From Flavobacteriaceae bacterium (GTDB lineage: Bacteria > Bacteroidota > Bacteroidia > Flavobacteriales > Flavobacteriaceae): a stretch of 64,000 bases of DNA. The notes below the pieces were generated by a model. The model saw only the letters and a list, made by a program, of their open reading frames with translations, did no database searches and was not told the DNA's origin. Of the stretch, positions 16,109 through 26,355 are shown piece by piece. The DNA is taken from NCBI GenBank assembly GCA_018401115.1, contig JAGYKX010000007.1, forward strand, positions 1-64,000. The letters are read 5' to 3'. Position 1 is the first letter of the stretch, and each line of letters opens with the position of its first letter. The position numbers and the translations under genes are program-made.

Positions 16109-17455
16109 TTAAAATTCGGTATTTAACAATTGTCCTGAGAGTTGTAACAGGGCATACTCTGCTAATTTAGCATTGTATTTGGCCGTATTGCTGCTGGTCT
16201 CTGCATTTAACAAATTCAACTGTGCCTGTCTGAATTCAATGGCGGTAATGGTACCTAATGCGTATTGCTCCTCGCTGCGACTAAAATTGACCGCAGATGT
16301 TTTCACCAGTTCCTCTTGTAGGGCAAAAATAGACAAGCTGTTTTCATATACCTGCCAAGCATTCATGAGGTCTCTTTCAAAACTCAAATCTTGTTGTGCC
16401 TTTAAAATCTCTTGGTTGTCTAGGGCTAATTTGGCATTTTTTATCCTGGTAAGGGTTTGGCCTCCACTAAATAAATTCCAGGTGAGATTAGCCCCTAAAG
16501 CGATATTGTAATTGGTGATATTGGTACCAGGAAAAAAAGCCGATGCAGCACTTTGGTTTAAGTTCCAACCATAGCTTCCCGTAAGTCCCACCCTAGGTAG
16601 AAATCCCGACTGACTCACCTTTAGATCGTATTCGTTTATCCTTGTATTGGTTTGGGCGAGCAATAACTGAACATTGTTCTGCTTAGCTCCAGCTAGGAGT
16701 GCCTCTACCCTTTGCATAGGCAAGAAAACCACGCTGGTGTCTACCCTATAATCCTCTTGAAGATCCCTGTTGATCAATACCCCTAGGTCTCGTTTGGCAG
16801 TTCCTAAATTTTGTTGGGCGTTTAATAGTGAAATACTGTCATTAGCCACATCTACAGCGGCATTTAACACGGCTAATTTATTGGTCTGACCCAATTCAAA
16901 AGCGTATTGCGCCCTAGTGAGCCTTCGCTTAGAGAGCGCTAAAATGTTTTCCAACACCGTCTTGTTCTCTGACAACTGAGCTACCCGGAAATACACAGAA
17001 AAAAGTTGCATTACGGTATTCTCAATGGTCTCTCTCAGTTGTAATTCACTTAGGGCGTACCTGCTTTTTAGTGCCTTGTAATTATAACGCCTTCCCATGC
17101 CGTCAAACAAGGTGTAGTTTACCTGTACCCCTGCATTGTAGCGCTGTGCTTCTGCCTGATCTAAAACTACATTAGGTCTTGGCGTTCCGTCTGCTAATAC
17201 TTGTCCAGGAAATTCTATGGTACTATTGTCCTGGTTATAATTTGCTGCTGATGTAGCAGAAACCGTAGGCAAAAAACCACTGTTTAAAATAGCGGCATTA
17301 TTCTTCGCAATATTGAGCTGGTTCCTAGACACCTGAATCCCAAAGTTTTTATCTAAGGCCGCAGAAAATGCAGCTTCTTTATCTAAACGTGTAGTTTGTG
17401 CTTGAACGCTCCATGCGCCAAGAGAACAAACTAAATATAGTAAACTCCTTTTCAT
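16109..17455 (-). CDS. TolC-family outer-membrane efflux protein
   Basis: The 448-residue product has a signal peptide (residues 1-19, VQAQ) and two related long helical halves with N-I-L-N-S-type motifs (NNAAILNSGFLPTVSA, LKVSQSGFLPRVGL), the layout of TolC proteins with two OEP domains. It would be the trimeric outer-membrane channel of the RND pump encoded directly upstream (6 bases between the genes). Last gene of a three-gene operon. Confidence 0.92.
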   Translation of the reverse strand: MKRSLLYLVCSLGAWSVQAQTTRLDKEAAFSAALDKNFGIQVSRNQLNIAKNNAAILNSGFLPTVSATSAANYNQDNSTIEFPGQVLADGTPRPNVVLDQAEAQRYNAGVQVNYTLFDGMGRRYNYKALKSRYALSELQLRETIENTVMQLFSVYFRVAQLSENKTVLENILALSKRRLTRAQYAFELGQTNKLAVLNAAVDVANDSISLLNAQQNLGTAKRDLGVLINRDLQEDYRVDTSVVFLPMQRVEALLAGAKQNNVQLLLAQTNTRINEYDLKVSQSGFLPRVGLTGSYGWNLNQSAASAFFPGTNITNYNIALGANLTWNLFSGGQTLTRIKNAKLALDNQEILKAQQDLSFERDLMNAWQVYENSLSIFALQEELVKTSAVNFSRSEEQYALGTITAIEFRQAQLNLLNAETSSNTAKYNAKLAEYALLQLSGQLLNTEF

Positions 17456-17460
17456 AGTAC

Positions 17461-20400
17461 TTATTTCTCAGTTAATTGAGTGCCTTCCTCTAAATCTTTT
17501 GCTTCTTGTACCTCCAACACGGCTCTTTCTACAGATTCTTTAGTAGGCATATTTCCAGACCATAACCATTTAACAGTTGTTTTTAAATTGTTATTAAAGG
17601 ACAAAAACACCGGGAGCAATACAAGGGTCAGAAGCGTAGCAAATCCTATTCCGTAGGCAATTGAAATGGCCATAGGCTTTAAAAATTGTGCCTGCCTGCT
17701 CTTTTCTAAAAGCAAAGGTGCCAATCCTGCTATGGTGGTCACAGAGGTTAAGAAAATAGCCCTGAATCGAGATTTTCCAGCCTCTAATAGTGCGGTGTCA
17801 AAGGGCATTCCCTCTTTAAGGTTGGTGTTAAAACGACCAATGAGCACCAAACCATCATTCACCATAATTCCAATCAAGGCAATAATTCCTAAAAGGGAAA
17901 TAATGTTTATGGGGAAATTGTGAATCCAATGCCCCCAAGCTACTGCTGTTAGACTGATAGGGACCATTATCATTAACAATAAGGGCTGTGTATAACTTCT
18001 AAAAGTAAATGCAATAGTGAGGTATATGAGAAATAAAATAGGAATTCCTGCCTTGTTTAAAGACTTAGTCAGTTTATTTGCTTCCCTATTCTGCCCTTCA
18101 TAAGAAGGACTGACAGAAGGGTATTTGGCTTGAATATCTGGCATGATATGAAGCTTTATTTCTTCCATAATATCACTACCACTAGTGGTATTTGGATTTT
18201 TTAAATCTGCAGAAACCTGAATTTCTCTTCTCCCGTCTAAGTGGTTAATAGACACATCTCCTCTTTCAATTCTATAAGAAGCAATTTCTCTTAGCGGTAC
18301 TTTTGCGCCACTTGGCGTTTGGATCCTCATGTCTTCTAAATTCGAAATAGAAGATCTGTCCTCTTTGTTGTAGCGAACCCACACCCTAATTTCATCCTGA
18401 CCCCTTTGAAAACGCTGTGCCTGTGCTCCAAAAAAACCTGAACGCACCTGCGCCATAACGTTTCTAACATCTAAGCCTAACACATAGGCGTTGTCTTTGA
18501 GTTCTAGCCTAATTTCCTTTATTCCTGCAGGATCATTGTCTACCACATCTTTGAGAAGATCATTCTCTACCAGAGCTGTTTTGAGCTCTCGCTTGGCTGC
18601 TTTGAGTTCTTCTATATTGTTTCCTAAGAGCGAAACAGATACAGGACTTCCTCCGAAATTACCTCCTGAACCATAAATCAGTTGTTCTACCCCAATCACT
18701 GGACCAACGAGCTCCGCCAATCGAGTAGTGATCATGTCTGCCCTTATATTGTCTGGACGCTCTTCTCCCGGTAATAAGTTAATCTCTAGACTGGCCCTAG
18801 AAGCACCAGGCCCAATGGTCTTAATGGTATTTTCAAAGAGTAGTTTTCCTCCTGATGACAAGTATTTTTCTGTGAGCTCTCGGTTTACTAAAGCAGATTT
18901 TTCTTCAATAACACTGATAATGGAATCGGTGATCTTTTCATTGGTGCCATTGGGCATGACCAAGGTAATTTGAACCCTATCACTGGCTATTCTGGGAAAA
19001 AAAGCGGTTTTAATTATTCCACCTCCTACAGAGCCTACTGTGAGAATTAAGGCCATAATAAACAAAGCAAATGTGAAGAATTTATGCTTTAGGGAAAAAT
19101 CAAGGGTAGGAGCGTACAAAGTATCTCTCATCCAATTCATGATCTTTTCACCCATAGCATTAAAGCCCCTGAGTTTAGCAAATACACTGGCTATGCCATC
19201 TTTTGGCGTTTCATCTAAAGGCTGTAATGCTTTAGAGTGCGCCAAGTGGGCAGGTAGTATAATTAGTGCTTCTACCAAAGAAACCACAAGTGTCAGTATC
19301 ACAACCACAGAGACCTCTCCAAAGAATTCTCCAATCCTACTGTCTAAAAACAAGAAAATAGAGAAGGCTAAAACAGTGGTTATAATCGCAGATATAATTG
19401 GAGGTATTACCTCTAAAATACCATCTATAGCTGCTTCAACTGGTTTTTTTCCACGTTCGTAGTGTTGGTATATGTTTTCTGCAATAACAATTCCGTCGTC
19501 TACAAGAATTCCAATGACAATAATCATCCCAAATAGCGACAATACGTTAATAGTCACATTAAAGAATCCCGCAAAAGCAAACATTCCCAAAAAAGCCACA
19601 GGTAAACCAAAAGCCACCCAAAAAGCCAATCTTGTATTCAAAAACAGGGACAAGAAGAACAACACCAATAACATCCCCTGCCAGGCATTTTTAACCAACA
19701 ATTCTGTTCGTTGGGTCAATGTAATGGATTGGTCACTCAACACGCTTAAATGCACCCCATCATGAGTTTGGTTGTATTGAAGGGCATATTCTTTTATTTT
19801 TGTTGCAGTGGAGATTAAATCTTCCGTATTGGTACTATTAATGGTAATATTAACAGCTTCTTCTCCATCGTAAAAAGTGGCATTGGGAGATTCCGCAAAA
19901 CGATCTCTAATTTCAGCTACTTCACTTAGTCGAACCAATGTTCCATTAGACTGAGTGGTCACTATAAGATTTGAGAGCTCTTTCCCAAAATAGTATTTAT
20001 TGTTTGCCCTGATCAGAAAGTCTTCTTCTGCTGTTTTAACTGTACCACCAGTGATTAATAGGTTGGCGTTAGCCACTGCTTGTGCTACCTCTGTAAAACT
20101 TAAATTGTAGGCCAAAAGCTGGCTTTCATTTACGGCAATTTCAATTTCCTCTTGAGGGTAACCAGATACGATTATCTGAGAAATTCCCTCCATCCCTCTA
20201 ATATCGTTTTCAATTTCTCTTCCCAATTGTTTCAAGGTCTGTAGTGGAACATTTTTACCGCTTAATGCCAAAGAGATAGTTGGTCTAACTACTTCTTGTT
20301 TGGCCACTACTAAGGGTTCCATACCTGTAGGATATGAGGGCACCCTGTCTACAGCATTCTTTACTTCCAAGAGCATAAAATCTATGTCCAGCCCTTTTTC

Positions 20401-20688
20401 TATTTCTACGGTAATTCTACCGCTGTTTTCATTAGCTACTGCAGTAACCCTGTCTACCCCTTGTAAGCCTTTTAAGTTGTCTTCGATTTTTAGCACAACA
20501 CCTTCTTCTATTTCTAAAGGAGAAGCTCCAGGGTAGGTAATGCTAATTTGTATAATCTTAGATTCTGTCAAAGGGAAGAAGGAAGATTTCAAAGCCTTTG
20601 CCCCAAAAATTCCAAAAAGGAAAAACGCCAGTACAAAAATATTGACCGCTACTTGGTATTTGATAAAATAGGCTACTAATTTTCTCAT
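17461..20688 (-). CDS. RND-family efflux pump, inner-membrane permease
   Basis: At 1,075 residues it has normal length for an RND transporter. There is an N-terminal membrane helix, periplasmic loop 1, six-helix block (around 330-560) with 'GIVIAENI', 'DDG' proton-relay-type residues (VDDGIVIAENIY), a second helix after 'HKFFTFALF', periplasmic loop 2 and a last six-helix block with FRSYTQPLLLMIMVP and NDGLVLIGRF. It is of the AcrB/CusA-like class, most like the HAE family by these motifs. It is the proton-driven pump with the adaptor (overlap of 4 bases) and TolC. The substrate is not evident. The C-terminus has an acidic tail (EVQEAKDLEEGTQLTEK). Confidence 0.92.
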   Translation of the reverse strand: MRKLVAYFIKYQVAVNIFVLAFFLFGIFGAKALKSSFFPLTESKIIQISITYPGASPLEIEEGVVLKIEDNLKGLQGVDRVTAVANENSGRITVEIEKGLDIDFMLLEVKNAVDRVPSYPTGMEPLVVAKQEVVRPTISLALSGKNVPLQTLKQLGREIENDIRGMEGISQIIVSGYPQEEIEIAVNESQLLAYNLSFTEVAQAVANANLLITGGTVKTAEEDFLIRANNKYYFGKELSNLIVTTQSNGTLVRLSEVAEIRDRFAESPNATFYDGEEAVNITINSTNTEDLISTATKIKEYALQYNQTHDGVHLSVLSDQSITLTQRTELLVKNAWQGMLLVLFFLSLFLNTRLAFWVAFGLPVAFLGMFAFAGFFNVTINVLSLFGMIIVIGILVDDGIVIAENIYQHYERGKKPVEAAIDGILEVIPPIISAIITTVLAFSIFLFLDSRIGEFFGEVSVVVILTLVVSLVEALIILPAHLAHSKALQPLDETPKDGIASVFAKLRGFNAMGEKIMNWMRDTLYAPTLDFSLKHKFFTFALFIMALILTVGSVGGGIIKTAFFPRIASDRVQITLVMPNGTNEKITDSIISVIEEKSALVNRELTEKYLSSGGKLLFENTIKTIGPGASRASLEINLLPGEERPDNIRADMITTRLAELVGPVIGVEQLIYGSGGNFGGSPVSVSLLGNNIEELKAAKRELKTALVENDLLKDVVDNDPAGIKEIRLELKDNAYVLGLDVRNVMAQVRSGFFGAQAQRFQRGQDEIRVWVRYNKEDRSSISNLEDMRIQTPSGAKVPLREIASYRIERGDVSINHLDGRREIQVSADLKNPNTTSGSDIMEEIKLHIMPDIQAKYPSVSPSYEGQNREANKLTKSLNKAGIPILFLIYLTIAFTFRSYTQPLLLMIMVPISLTAVAWGHWIHNFPINIISLLGIIALIGIMVNDGLVLIGRFNTNLKEGMPFDTALLEAGKSRFRAIFLTSVTTIAGLAPLLLEKSRQAQFLKPMAISIAYGIGFATLLTLVLLPVFLSFNNNLKTTVKWLWSGNMPTKESVERAVLEVQEAKDLEEGTQLTEK

Positions 20689-21806
20689 CTAATGGGATTT
20701 ACAGTCATACCTTCATAAGCTCCTAAAAGTGGCTTAGCTAAAATTTCAAGGCCTTCAGGAATTCCAGCAACTACCACTTGGCCCTCTGAATAATGTAAGG
20801 GTGTCACTTGAATTGCCTTTAAAGTATTGTTCTCTATAGCAAAGACTGTATTGGCTTCACTGATCAATGCCCTTGGAAGAGAGATGGCATTTTGAAGGGT
20901 ATTCCCCACTAAAATTGCTTTGAGGTATACGCCTTCGTATAAATTAGAATCATTAATCTCTATAGTGACCGCTGTAGTCTGTGTGCTGGGATCTACTTTT
21001 GCATTCAAACGGACCACTTTGCCCGTAAAAGATTGGGTTCCTTCCATATTAGATAAAGAAACTGTAGCACCTTGATTTAATTTCAAGGCATAAGATTTTG
21101 GAATAGATACCATGAGTTCATACAAACCAGGCTGAATAAACTCCCCCAGTTTTTGTCCAGATCTCACTAAAGTACCTTCTGTGACTAAAGCCTCTGTAAG
21201 TACCCCATTGAATGGTGCCCTTACTTGGTATTTAGAGAGTCTTTGCTCTAAATTCTTAACACTGTAATACGCCCCCAATACGCCCCTACCCGAAACAAAT
21301 AATTTCAGGTTTTCATCTGACATCTCAGGCATGTCTGGAAGATTCTTGTCCAGATTTATAGCATTCAAAAAAGCCAACCAAGTAGGGTATTCTTTGGAGA
21401 AATCCAACCTAATATCTGGAAGTATTCCTGCAATTTGATTGTATAAATTAGTCCTTGAAGATTTTACATTTGCCAAGTATTCAGCAGCATCTATTTGTAG
21501 TAAGATTTCATTTGATTGGTAAGACTGACCGGCTCTAAACAATTGAGCACCCATTCTAAAAACACCTTGAACTTCAGAAAATATTTCAATACGCTTTTTA
21601 GCGGTCACTAAACCTTGTGCTGGAACACTAATAGTCACGGGGCCATTAACCGCCTTTTGCACCACTACCTCTTTGACAATTTTTCTTGCTGGGGCAACAG
21701 CTGCTGCTTTATTGTCAATCAAATTTTTAGCCAAAAAAATAGATGCAACAACACCTATTAAGGCTAAGCCAGCAAGGATAACACCCCTTAATTTTTTTAA
21801 TTCCAT
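20685..21806 (-). CDS. RND efflux periplasmic adaptor (HlyD/MFP family)
   Basis: The 373-residue product has one N-terminal membrane anchor (about residues 8-27) followed by a barrel-sandwich domain (VPAQGLVTAKKRIEIFSEVQG cut to its core), a helical hairpin, and KYQVRAPFNGVLTEALVTEG, the hallmark lipoyl-like motif of membrane fusion proteins. It links the pump to TolC. First gene of the operon (adaptor, pump, TolC), overlapping the pump gene by 4 bases. A short inverted pair gtctc/gagac lies before it (21810-21835), too weak to call an operator. Confidence 0.92.
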   Translation of the reverse strand: MELKKLRGVILAGLALIGVVASIFLAKNLIDNKAAAVAPARKIVKEVVVQKAVNGPVTISVPAQGLVTAKKRIEIFSEVQGVFRMGAQLFRAGQSYQSNEILLQIDAAEYLANVKSSRTNLYNQIAGILPDIRLDFSKEYPTWLAFLNAINLDKNLPDMPEMSDENLKLFVSGRGVLGAYYSVKNLEQRLSKYQVRAPFNGVLTEALVTEGTLVRSGQKLGEFIQPGLYELMVSIPKSYALKLNQGATVSLSNMEGTQSFTGKVVRLNAKVDPSTQTTAVTIEINDSNLYEGVYLKAILVGNTLQNAISLPRALISEANTVFAIENNTLKAIQVTPLHYSEGQVVVAGIPEGLEILAKPLLGAYEGMTVNPIR

Positions 21807-21905
21807 GAAGTCTCTAATTAAATAAAGTATTGAGACCCCAAAACTATCTATAAGTAAAGAGAAGAAATGTTAAAAAAACCTTAAATTAAAAGTAATACTT
21901 GCAGT

Positions 21906-23825
21906 TTAAAACAATTCTAGATCTAAGCTTACCTTTTCCCAATCTTTCATGGCCTGCTGTAAATCCTTTTTATCTTTTTGATAGCGATCAAAAAAAGCTG
22001 GATCAGCAGCAGTTTTTTCATAATCATCTTCTAAAGACTTGTCTTTAGTGGCAATTAATTTTTCTAGGTCTGAAATCTTTGTCTCGAGATTACTAAGTTT
22101 ATTCTGAAGTGATTTTTGAGCTTTTTGCTGTTGGTAATCTAGGGCTGGTTTTTGATTGCTTTGGGCCTTCTTCTCCGTTTTTACCTGTTGTTTTTTTTCT
22201 ATAGCCCTGAAATCTTGCACCTTTCGCTGCTCTAAATAGAAGTCAATATCGCCCAGATACTCATTTATTTTCTGGTCTTTAAATTCGTACACTTTATTGG
22301 TTAGCCCTTGCAAGAAATCCCTATCGTGAGATACCAACAATAAAGTGCCTTCAAAACTTTGCAATGCCTGTTTTAGTACATTTTTAGATTTAATGTCTAG
22401 GTGGTTGGTAGGCTCATCCATGACCAAAACATTGAGTGGCTGTAAGAGTAACTTTGCCAAGGCCAGTCTATTGCGTTCTCCTCCTGAGAGTACCCTCACA
22501 TACTTATCTACCTCTTCGCCCCTAAACAAGAAAGATCCAAGAATATCTCTAACCTTTGCCCTATTGGATTCATTAGCAGCGTCTATCATGGTGTCTAAGA
22601 CTGTTTTACTCCCATTCAAATACTCTGCTTGGTTTTGGGCAAAATAACCAATTTGTACATTATGTCCCAATTTCACCAAGCCACCAGAGGCTTCTAATTC
22701 AGATACAATAATTTTAGCTAAGGTAGATTTTCCCTGTCCATTTTGACCTACAAAGGCTGTTTTTGAATCACGTTCAATCAAAAGATCAATCTCAGAGAGT
22801 ACTTGATTATCTCCATAAGATTTAGACACCCCGTTTATCTCAAGCACTACTTTTCCTGGAGTGACAGAAATGGGGAAACGAAGTTTCATGACACTGTTGT
22901 CGTCTTCATCTACCTCAATCCTGTCAATTTTATCCAACTTCTTAATAAGTGATTGAGCCATAGTGGCTTTAGAAGCTTTGGCTCTAAACTTTTCGATTAA
23001 TCGTTCGGTTTGTTGGATTTGCTTTTCCTGATTTTTTTGTGCGTTAAGTTGTAATTCTTTAAGTTCAGATCGCAGCACCAAATACTGAGAATACGGCTTG
23101 TTGTAGTCGTAAATCCTTCCTAGGGAGATTTCTATACTTCTATTGGTCACATTGTCTAAGAACATCTTATCGTGAGAAACAATCACCACGGCACCTGAGT
23201 ACTGGTTTAGGAATTGCTCTAACCAAATAATAGATTCTATGTCTAGGTGGTTGGTAGGCTCATCTAATAAAAGCACGTCATTGGTTTGAAGCAGCAGCTT
23301 GGCCAATTCAATTCGCATTCTCCACCCTCCAGAAAAGGTCTCTGTTTTCTTGTCAAAATCTGCTCTTTTAAAACCCAATCCCTGAAGGATTTTCTCGGTC
23401 TCTCCCTGATAGTTGTACCCCCCTATCAGCTCGTATCTATGGGTTAAATCGCTGAGATCCTCTATGATCGCAGAATAAGCATCGCTTTCATAATCTGTTC
23501 TAGTAGCCAACTGGTGGTTTACCTCATCCAATTGCAATTCTAGAGACTTAATTTCTTCAAAGGCTTGCTGAGCCTCTTCCAAAACGGTTCTCCCTTGAAC
23601 AAAATCAATATCCTGCCTTAGGAATCCCAATTGAAGGTCTTTTTCACTGGCTATTACACCAGTGTCTGGTTCCATATCTTTCGAGAGTAGCTTGAGTAGG
23701 GTAGATTTTCCAGCACCATTTTTTCCAATAAGACCTACACGGTCTCCTGCATTTAATCTAAATGAGATTTCTTCAAAGAGGTATTCTCCTCCAAAACCTA
23801 CAGACAACTTATGTATATTGAGCAT
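21906..23825 (-). CDS. ABC-F family ATPase
   Basis: The 639-residue cytoplasmic protein has two ABC ATPase domains: Walker A GKNGAGKST (34-42) with the SGG signature and DEPTNHLDIES, then GQNGQGKST with LSGGERNRL and DEPTNHLDIKS. There is no membrane segment. The linker between domains is rich in Lys/Gln (LQLNAQKNQEKQIQQTERL), and the C-terminus has a coiled coil (about 560-630). ABC-F proteins act on the ribosome (EttA, Uup, YheS and resistance types). Length with C-terminal coiled coil fits Uup/YheS-like members; ribosome rescue or quality control is the best guess. Confidence 0.9.
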   Translation of the reverse strand: MLNIHKLSVGFGGEYLFEEISFRLNAGDRVGLIGKNGAGKSTLLKLLSKDMEPDTGVIASEKDLQLGFLRQDIDFVQGRTVLEEAQQAFEEIKSLELQLDEVNHQLATRTDYESDAYSAIIEDLSDLTHRYELIGGYNYQGETEKILQGLGFKRADFDKKTETFSGGWRMRIELAKLLLQTNDVLLLDEPTNHLDIESIIWLEQFLNQYSGAVVIVSHDKMFLDNVTNRSIEISLGRIYDYNKPYSQYLVLRSELKELQLNAQKNQEKQIQQTERLIEKFRAKASKATMAQSLIKKLDKIDRIEVDEDDNSVMKLRFPISVTPGKVVLEINGVSKSYGDNQVLSEIDLLIERDSKTAFVGQNGQGKSTLAKIIVSELEASGGLVKLGHNVQIGYFAQNQAEYLNGSKTVLDTMIDAANESNRAKVRDILGSFLFRGEEVDKYVRVLSGGERNRLALAKLLLQPLNVLVMDEPTNHLDIKSKNVLKQALQSFEGTLLLVSHDRDFLQGLTNKVYEFKDQKINEYLGDIDFYLEQRKVQDFRAIEKKQQVKTEKKAQSNQKPALDYQQQKAQKSLQNKLSNLETKISDLEKLIATKDKSLEDDYEKTAADPAFFDRYQKDKKDLQQAMKDWEKVSLDLELF

Positions 23826-23891
23826 CTTTTTGTGACTGATGTTACATTAAAAACCCTCAGATTGAGGTATTTTTACAAAAATATTTTGCAA

Positions 23892-24290
23892 ATGTTAAAA
23901 AAAGGAAACAAACTAAATAGCATTTTAACAGGAAGTTGTCCCAGATGCCAAGAAGAAAACATGTATTTGGACAAAAACCCCTATCATTTGAGCAAATTAT
24001 TTAAAATGCAGGAGCGTTGTGGCCATTGTAATGCAAAATATATGATGGAACCTTCCTTTTTTTACGGTGCCATGTATGTAAGTTATGGTGTTGGAATAGC
24101 ATTTGCTGTAGCGGCATTTATAATCTCTTATTTATTCTTAGGAAGTTCCCTAAAAACTGCCTTTATGGCAATTGTAGGAACCATGATTGTATTTTATCCT
24201 ATTATAATTAGAATTTCAAGAAATATTTGGATCAATATGTTTATGCATTATGACCCCAATGCTGTGAATGATTTTAAGACAAAAATCTAG
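23892..24290 (+). CDS. DUF983 family membrane protein
   Basis: The start was placed at ATG 23892 (132 residues); an upstream ATG at 23811 would overlap the divergent ABC-F start and add a non-conserved segment. Two zinc-ribbon-like cysteine pairs, C-P-R-C at 16-19 and C-G-H-C at 43-46, are followed by two membrane helices (VSYGVGIAFAVAAFIISYLF cut, and AFMAIVGTMIVFYPI). This is the arrangement of DUF983 proteins, small inner-membrane proteins of unknown function found near cytochrome or FAD-protein genes. It ends 17 bases inside the convergent DAO-type gene. Confidence 0.8.
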   Translation: MLKKGNKLNSILTGSCPRCQEENMYLDKNPYHLSKLFKMQERCGHCNAKYMMEPSFFYGAMYVSYGVGIAFAVAAFIISYLFLGSSLKTAFMAIVGTMIVFYPIIIRISRNIWINMFMHYDPNAVNDFKTKI

Positions 24291-25323
24291 CCACATCCAT
24301 CTCTGGATCTATGGCAATTCCGTCATAAATATAGCTAGACAATGCATTCGCAGCTGTAGGTGCTGTCATAACACCTCTCGAGCCCATTCCATTTAACACA
24401 AATAGGTTGTTGTACTCTGGGTGCTGCCCTACCAACGGCCTCCTATCTGAGACTGTAGGCCTTACTCCAGATACATGTGATACAATTTCATAGGGCAAGG
24501 TCATAAAGCGCTCTAAACGCTCCAAAAGAAAGGTTTTGGCTGCCTCTGTGGGTCCCTTAGTCTTATCCCTCCAAAAATAAGTAGAGCCTACCCTGTAAAG
24601 ATCTTCTCCCAATGGAATAATAAAAACACCTGATTTTATGATAGCTTCTTCGTTTAAACCCGGAATCTTCATCGTAATGACCTCTCCTTTTGTACCCTCT
24701 AAAGGCAAATAGTTAAAAAATGGATTGCTCTTTAGTCCATAACCTTCTGCAAAAACAACCTTACTCGCCTGCCAATCTTTATAAGAAACACCTTGGGAAT
24801 GTTGGGTTAAAAGTGCGTAATTAAATGATTCCTTTTGCCAAAGACCCTGCAGTTCTAAATAGGTCTCATAAGCAGTAATCAATGTTTTGGTAGCCACTCT
24901 TCCTGTACCTTCTACTACGCCAAATTTGTAAGGAACAGAAAGTCCCTTATTACTATTTTCAACGAGCTTTAAAGATAAAAACGGGTGTAGTCCTGGTTTG
25001 TCAGAGGCCTGAAACCATAAGTTTTGCTCTTCAATACTGGCGAACCTTCTCAATATAGATGACTGAAAATCTACCTTTAAAGATAGCTTCACTTCTAGCC
25101 TTTTATAAAAAGGAAGTGCAAATTCTAACTGTGACTCTCCATTCCAAGCACCTGTAAAACGTTTAAGAATCACTGGATTATAGAGACCACCTGCTACAAT
25201 AGAGGCTTGCTGAGAATGGTCAGAAATAACCACAAAAGACTTTCCCCTAGCCAGCAAATGTTCTGCATAAGCCAAACCAGCCAATCCTAAACCAACAATA
25301 ATAGTGTCTATTCTTTTGTTCAT
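24274..25323 (-). CDS. FAD-dependent oxidoreductase (DAO family)
   Basis: The 349-residue protein starts with a nucleotide-binding motif IIVGLGLAGLAYAEHLL (GxGxxG) followed by 'SDHSQQASIVAGGLYNPVIL'. The C-terminal RPTVSDRRPLVG and NGMGSRGVMTAP are typical of DadA/ThiO/MnmC-like amine and amino-acid oxidoreductases that use FAD. The exact substrate is not identifiable. It is convergent with the DUF983 gene and overlaps it by 17 bases. Confidence 0.8.
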   Translation of the reverse strand: MNKRIDTIIVGLGLAGLAYAEHLLARGKSFVVISDHSQQASIVAGGLYNPVILKRFTGAWNGESQLEFALPFYKRLEVKLSLKVDFQSSILRRFASIEEQNLWFQASDKPGLHPFLSLKLVENSNKGLSVPYKFGVVEGTGRVATKTLITAYETYLELQGLWQKESFNYALLTQHSQGVSYKDWQASKVVFAEGYGLKSNPFFNYLPLEGTKGEVITMKIPGLNEEAIIKSGVFIIPLGEDLYRVGSTYFWRDKTKGPTEAAKTFLLERLERFMTLPYEIVSHVSGVRPTVSDRRPLVGQHPEYNNLFVLNGMGSRGVMTAPTAANALSSYIYDGIAIDPEMDVARFLS

Positions 25324-25395
25324 TTAATGCGTGCTATTTTAAATATAAGGGCTGTATTCATTAATATTGCAAATAGGTTTCTGTCTGTTCTTTTA

Positions 25396-25423
25396 TCAAA
25401 AACGCCTCATAAATGAGGCGTTT
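25396..25423 (-). terminator. Terminator of the gldKLMN operon
   Basis: A perfect 11-bp stem (25400-25410 with 25413-25423, loop aa). On the minus strand it is followed by TTTTTGATAAAAG, 23 bases after the gldN stop. Confidence 0.85.
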
Positions 25424-25445
25424 AAATTATTGGTTTATATTGGGA

Positions 25446-26348
25446 TTAATAACTCCACATATCCTGTTCTTTGTCACGGATAGCCTCTTTTATTCTGTTA
25501 GCTTCAAGTAACTGAAACAAAGCGTTGTCTACTATATAATCTTTAATATCTCTGTCTCCGAATTCGTTGTCTTCTCTATAGATCATTGAATTAAATCTTC
25601 TAGCATTAAGAAGCATATCAAAAGATACCGGACTTGAGGGGTTTTTTTGATTAAACACCCTTGCTTTATGAAGAATTTCTCTAGCAGATGGATACCATAC
25701 CCAAAATAAAGGAACCTTGTTTTCTTCTGGATCTATAGAGTCATCATCTATAAAGTTTACATCGGGAGCCACTGGCGCAATTCCAATTAGCCTATACTTA
25801 AGTTCTCCAAGCCGCTTGTCAAAATACCACATTCCTTTGATCAAATACTGTTCAATATCTGCTGCAGTAATTTCACGCTTAGTAATATACTCCGCAGGAA
25901 TAACTTCCCCTGCATTTAGTGCTTGAAATCCTAGATCAGTAGTGTCAATTTTCTGAAGGGTCGCTTTTAAATCTTCAAAAGCTCTTTTTTCAGTAAAATA
26001 AGAGTCTACATAAACTTCAGACAATTCTCCACTCTTAATACTCTTGACTAAAACGTCATACAAAGATCTTCTAGAAACATCTAAAGAAACCGTATCTACA
26101 GGATAATACAATGGAAAATTAATTCGTTCGTCTAAGTCAATCACTTCCCAAACTGTTTTGGACCATAGAATATCTCTCTGGTCCACATAAGCATAAGCCA
26201 TTGGCTTATCTGCTAAAACGCTTGGTGACATTTCTACTTTCCTCATTTCTTCAGGTGTTTTAGCATTTAAAACGCCTTGCTGTGCATGCATAGGCGCACT
26301 TAATGAAAAAATTATGAGAAATATTTGTACGAACTTTTCTAACTTCAT
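25446..26348 (-). CDS. gldN: GldN, gliding motility / type IX secretion protein
   Basis: The 300-residue product has a signal peptide (residues 1-22, MHAQ) and carries 'EEMRKVEMSPSVLADKPMAYAY', here split as DKPMAYAYVDQRDILWSKTVWEVI, the core of GldN/PorN. GldN is periplasmic and forms a ring with the lipoprotein GldK around the type IX secretion translocon. It is the last gene of gldK-gldL-gldM-gldN, 7 bases after gldM, and ends before a strong terminator. The family assignment is firm from gene order and sequence. Confidence 0.93.
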   Translation of the reverse strand: MKLEKFVQIFLIIFSLSAPMHAQQGVLNAKTPEEMRKVEMSPSVLADKPMAYAYVDQRDILWSKTVWEVIDLDERINFPLYYPVDTVSLDVSRRSLYDVLVKSIKSGELSEVYVDSYFTEKRAFEDLKATLQKIDTTDLGFQALNAGEVIPAEYITKREITAADIEQYLIKGMWYFDKRLGELKYRLIGIAPVAPDVNFIDDDSIDPEENKVPLFWVWYPSAREILHKARVFNQKNPSSPVSFDMLLNARRFNSMIYREDNEFGDRDIKDYIVDNALFQLLEANRIKEAIRDKEQDMWSY

Positions 26349-26355
26349 TTTTGAA

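Noticed and set aside
17666..20536. Plus-strand frames across the RND pump gene
   Set aside because: Shadow frames antisense to a long, fully conserved gene; no start context and serine-rich shadow composition.
23811..23891. Upstream extension of the DUF983 protein
   Set aside because: It overlaps the divergent ABC-F start and is not hydrophobic or conserved; ATG 23892 gives normal family length.
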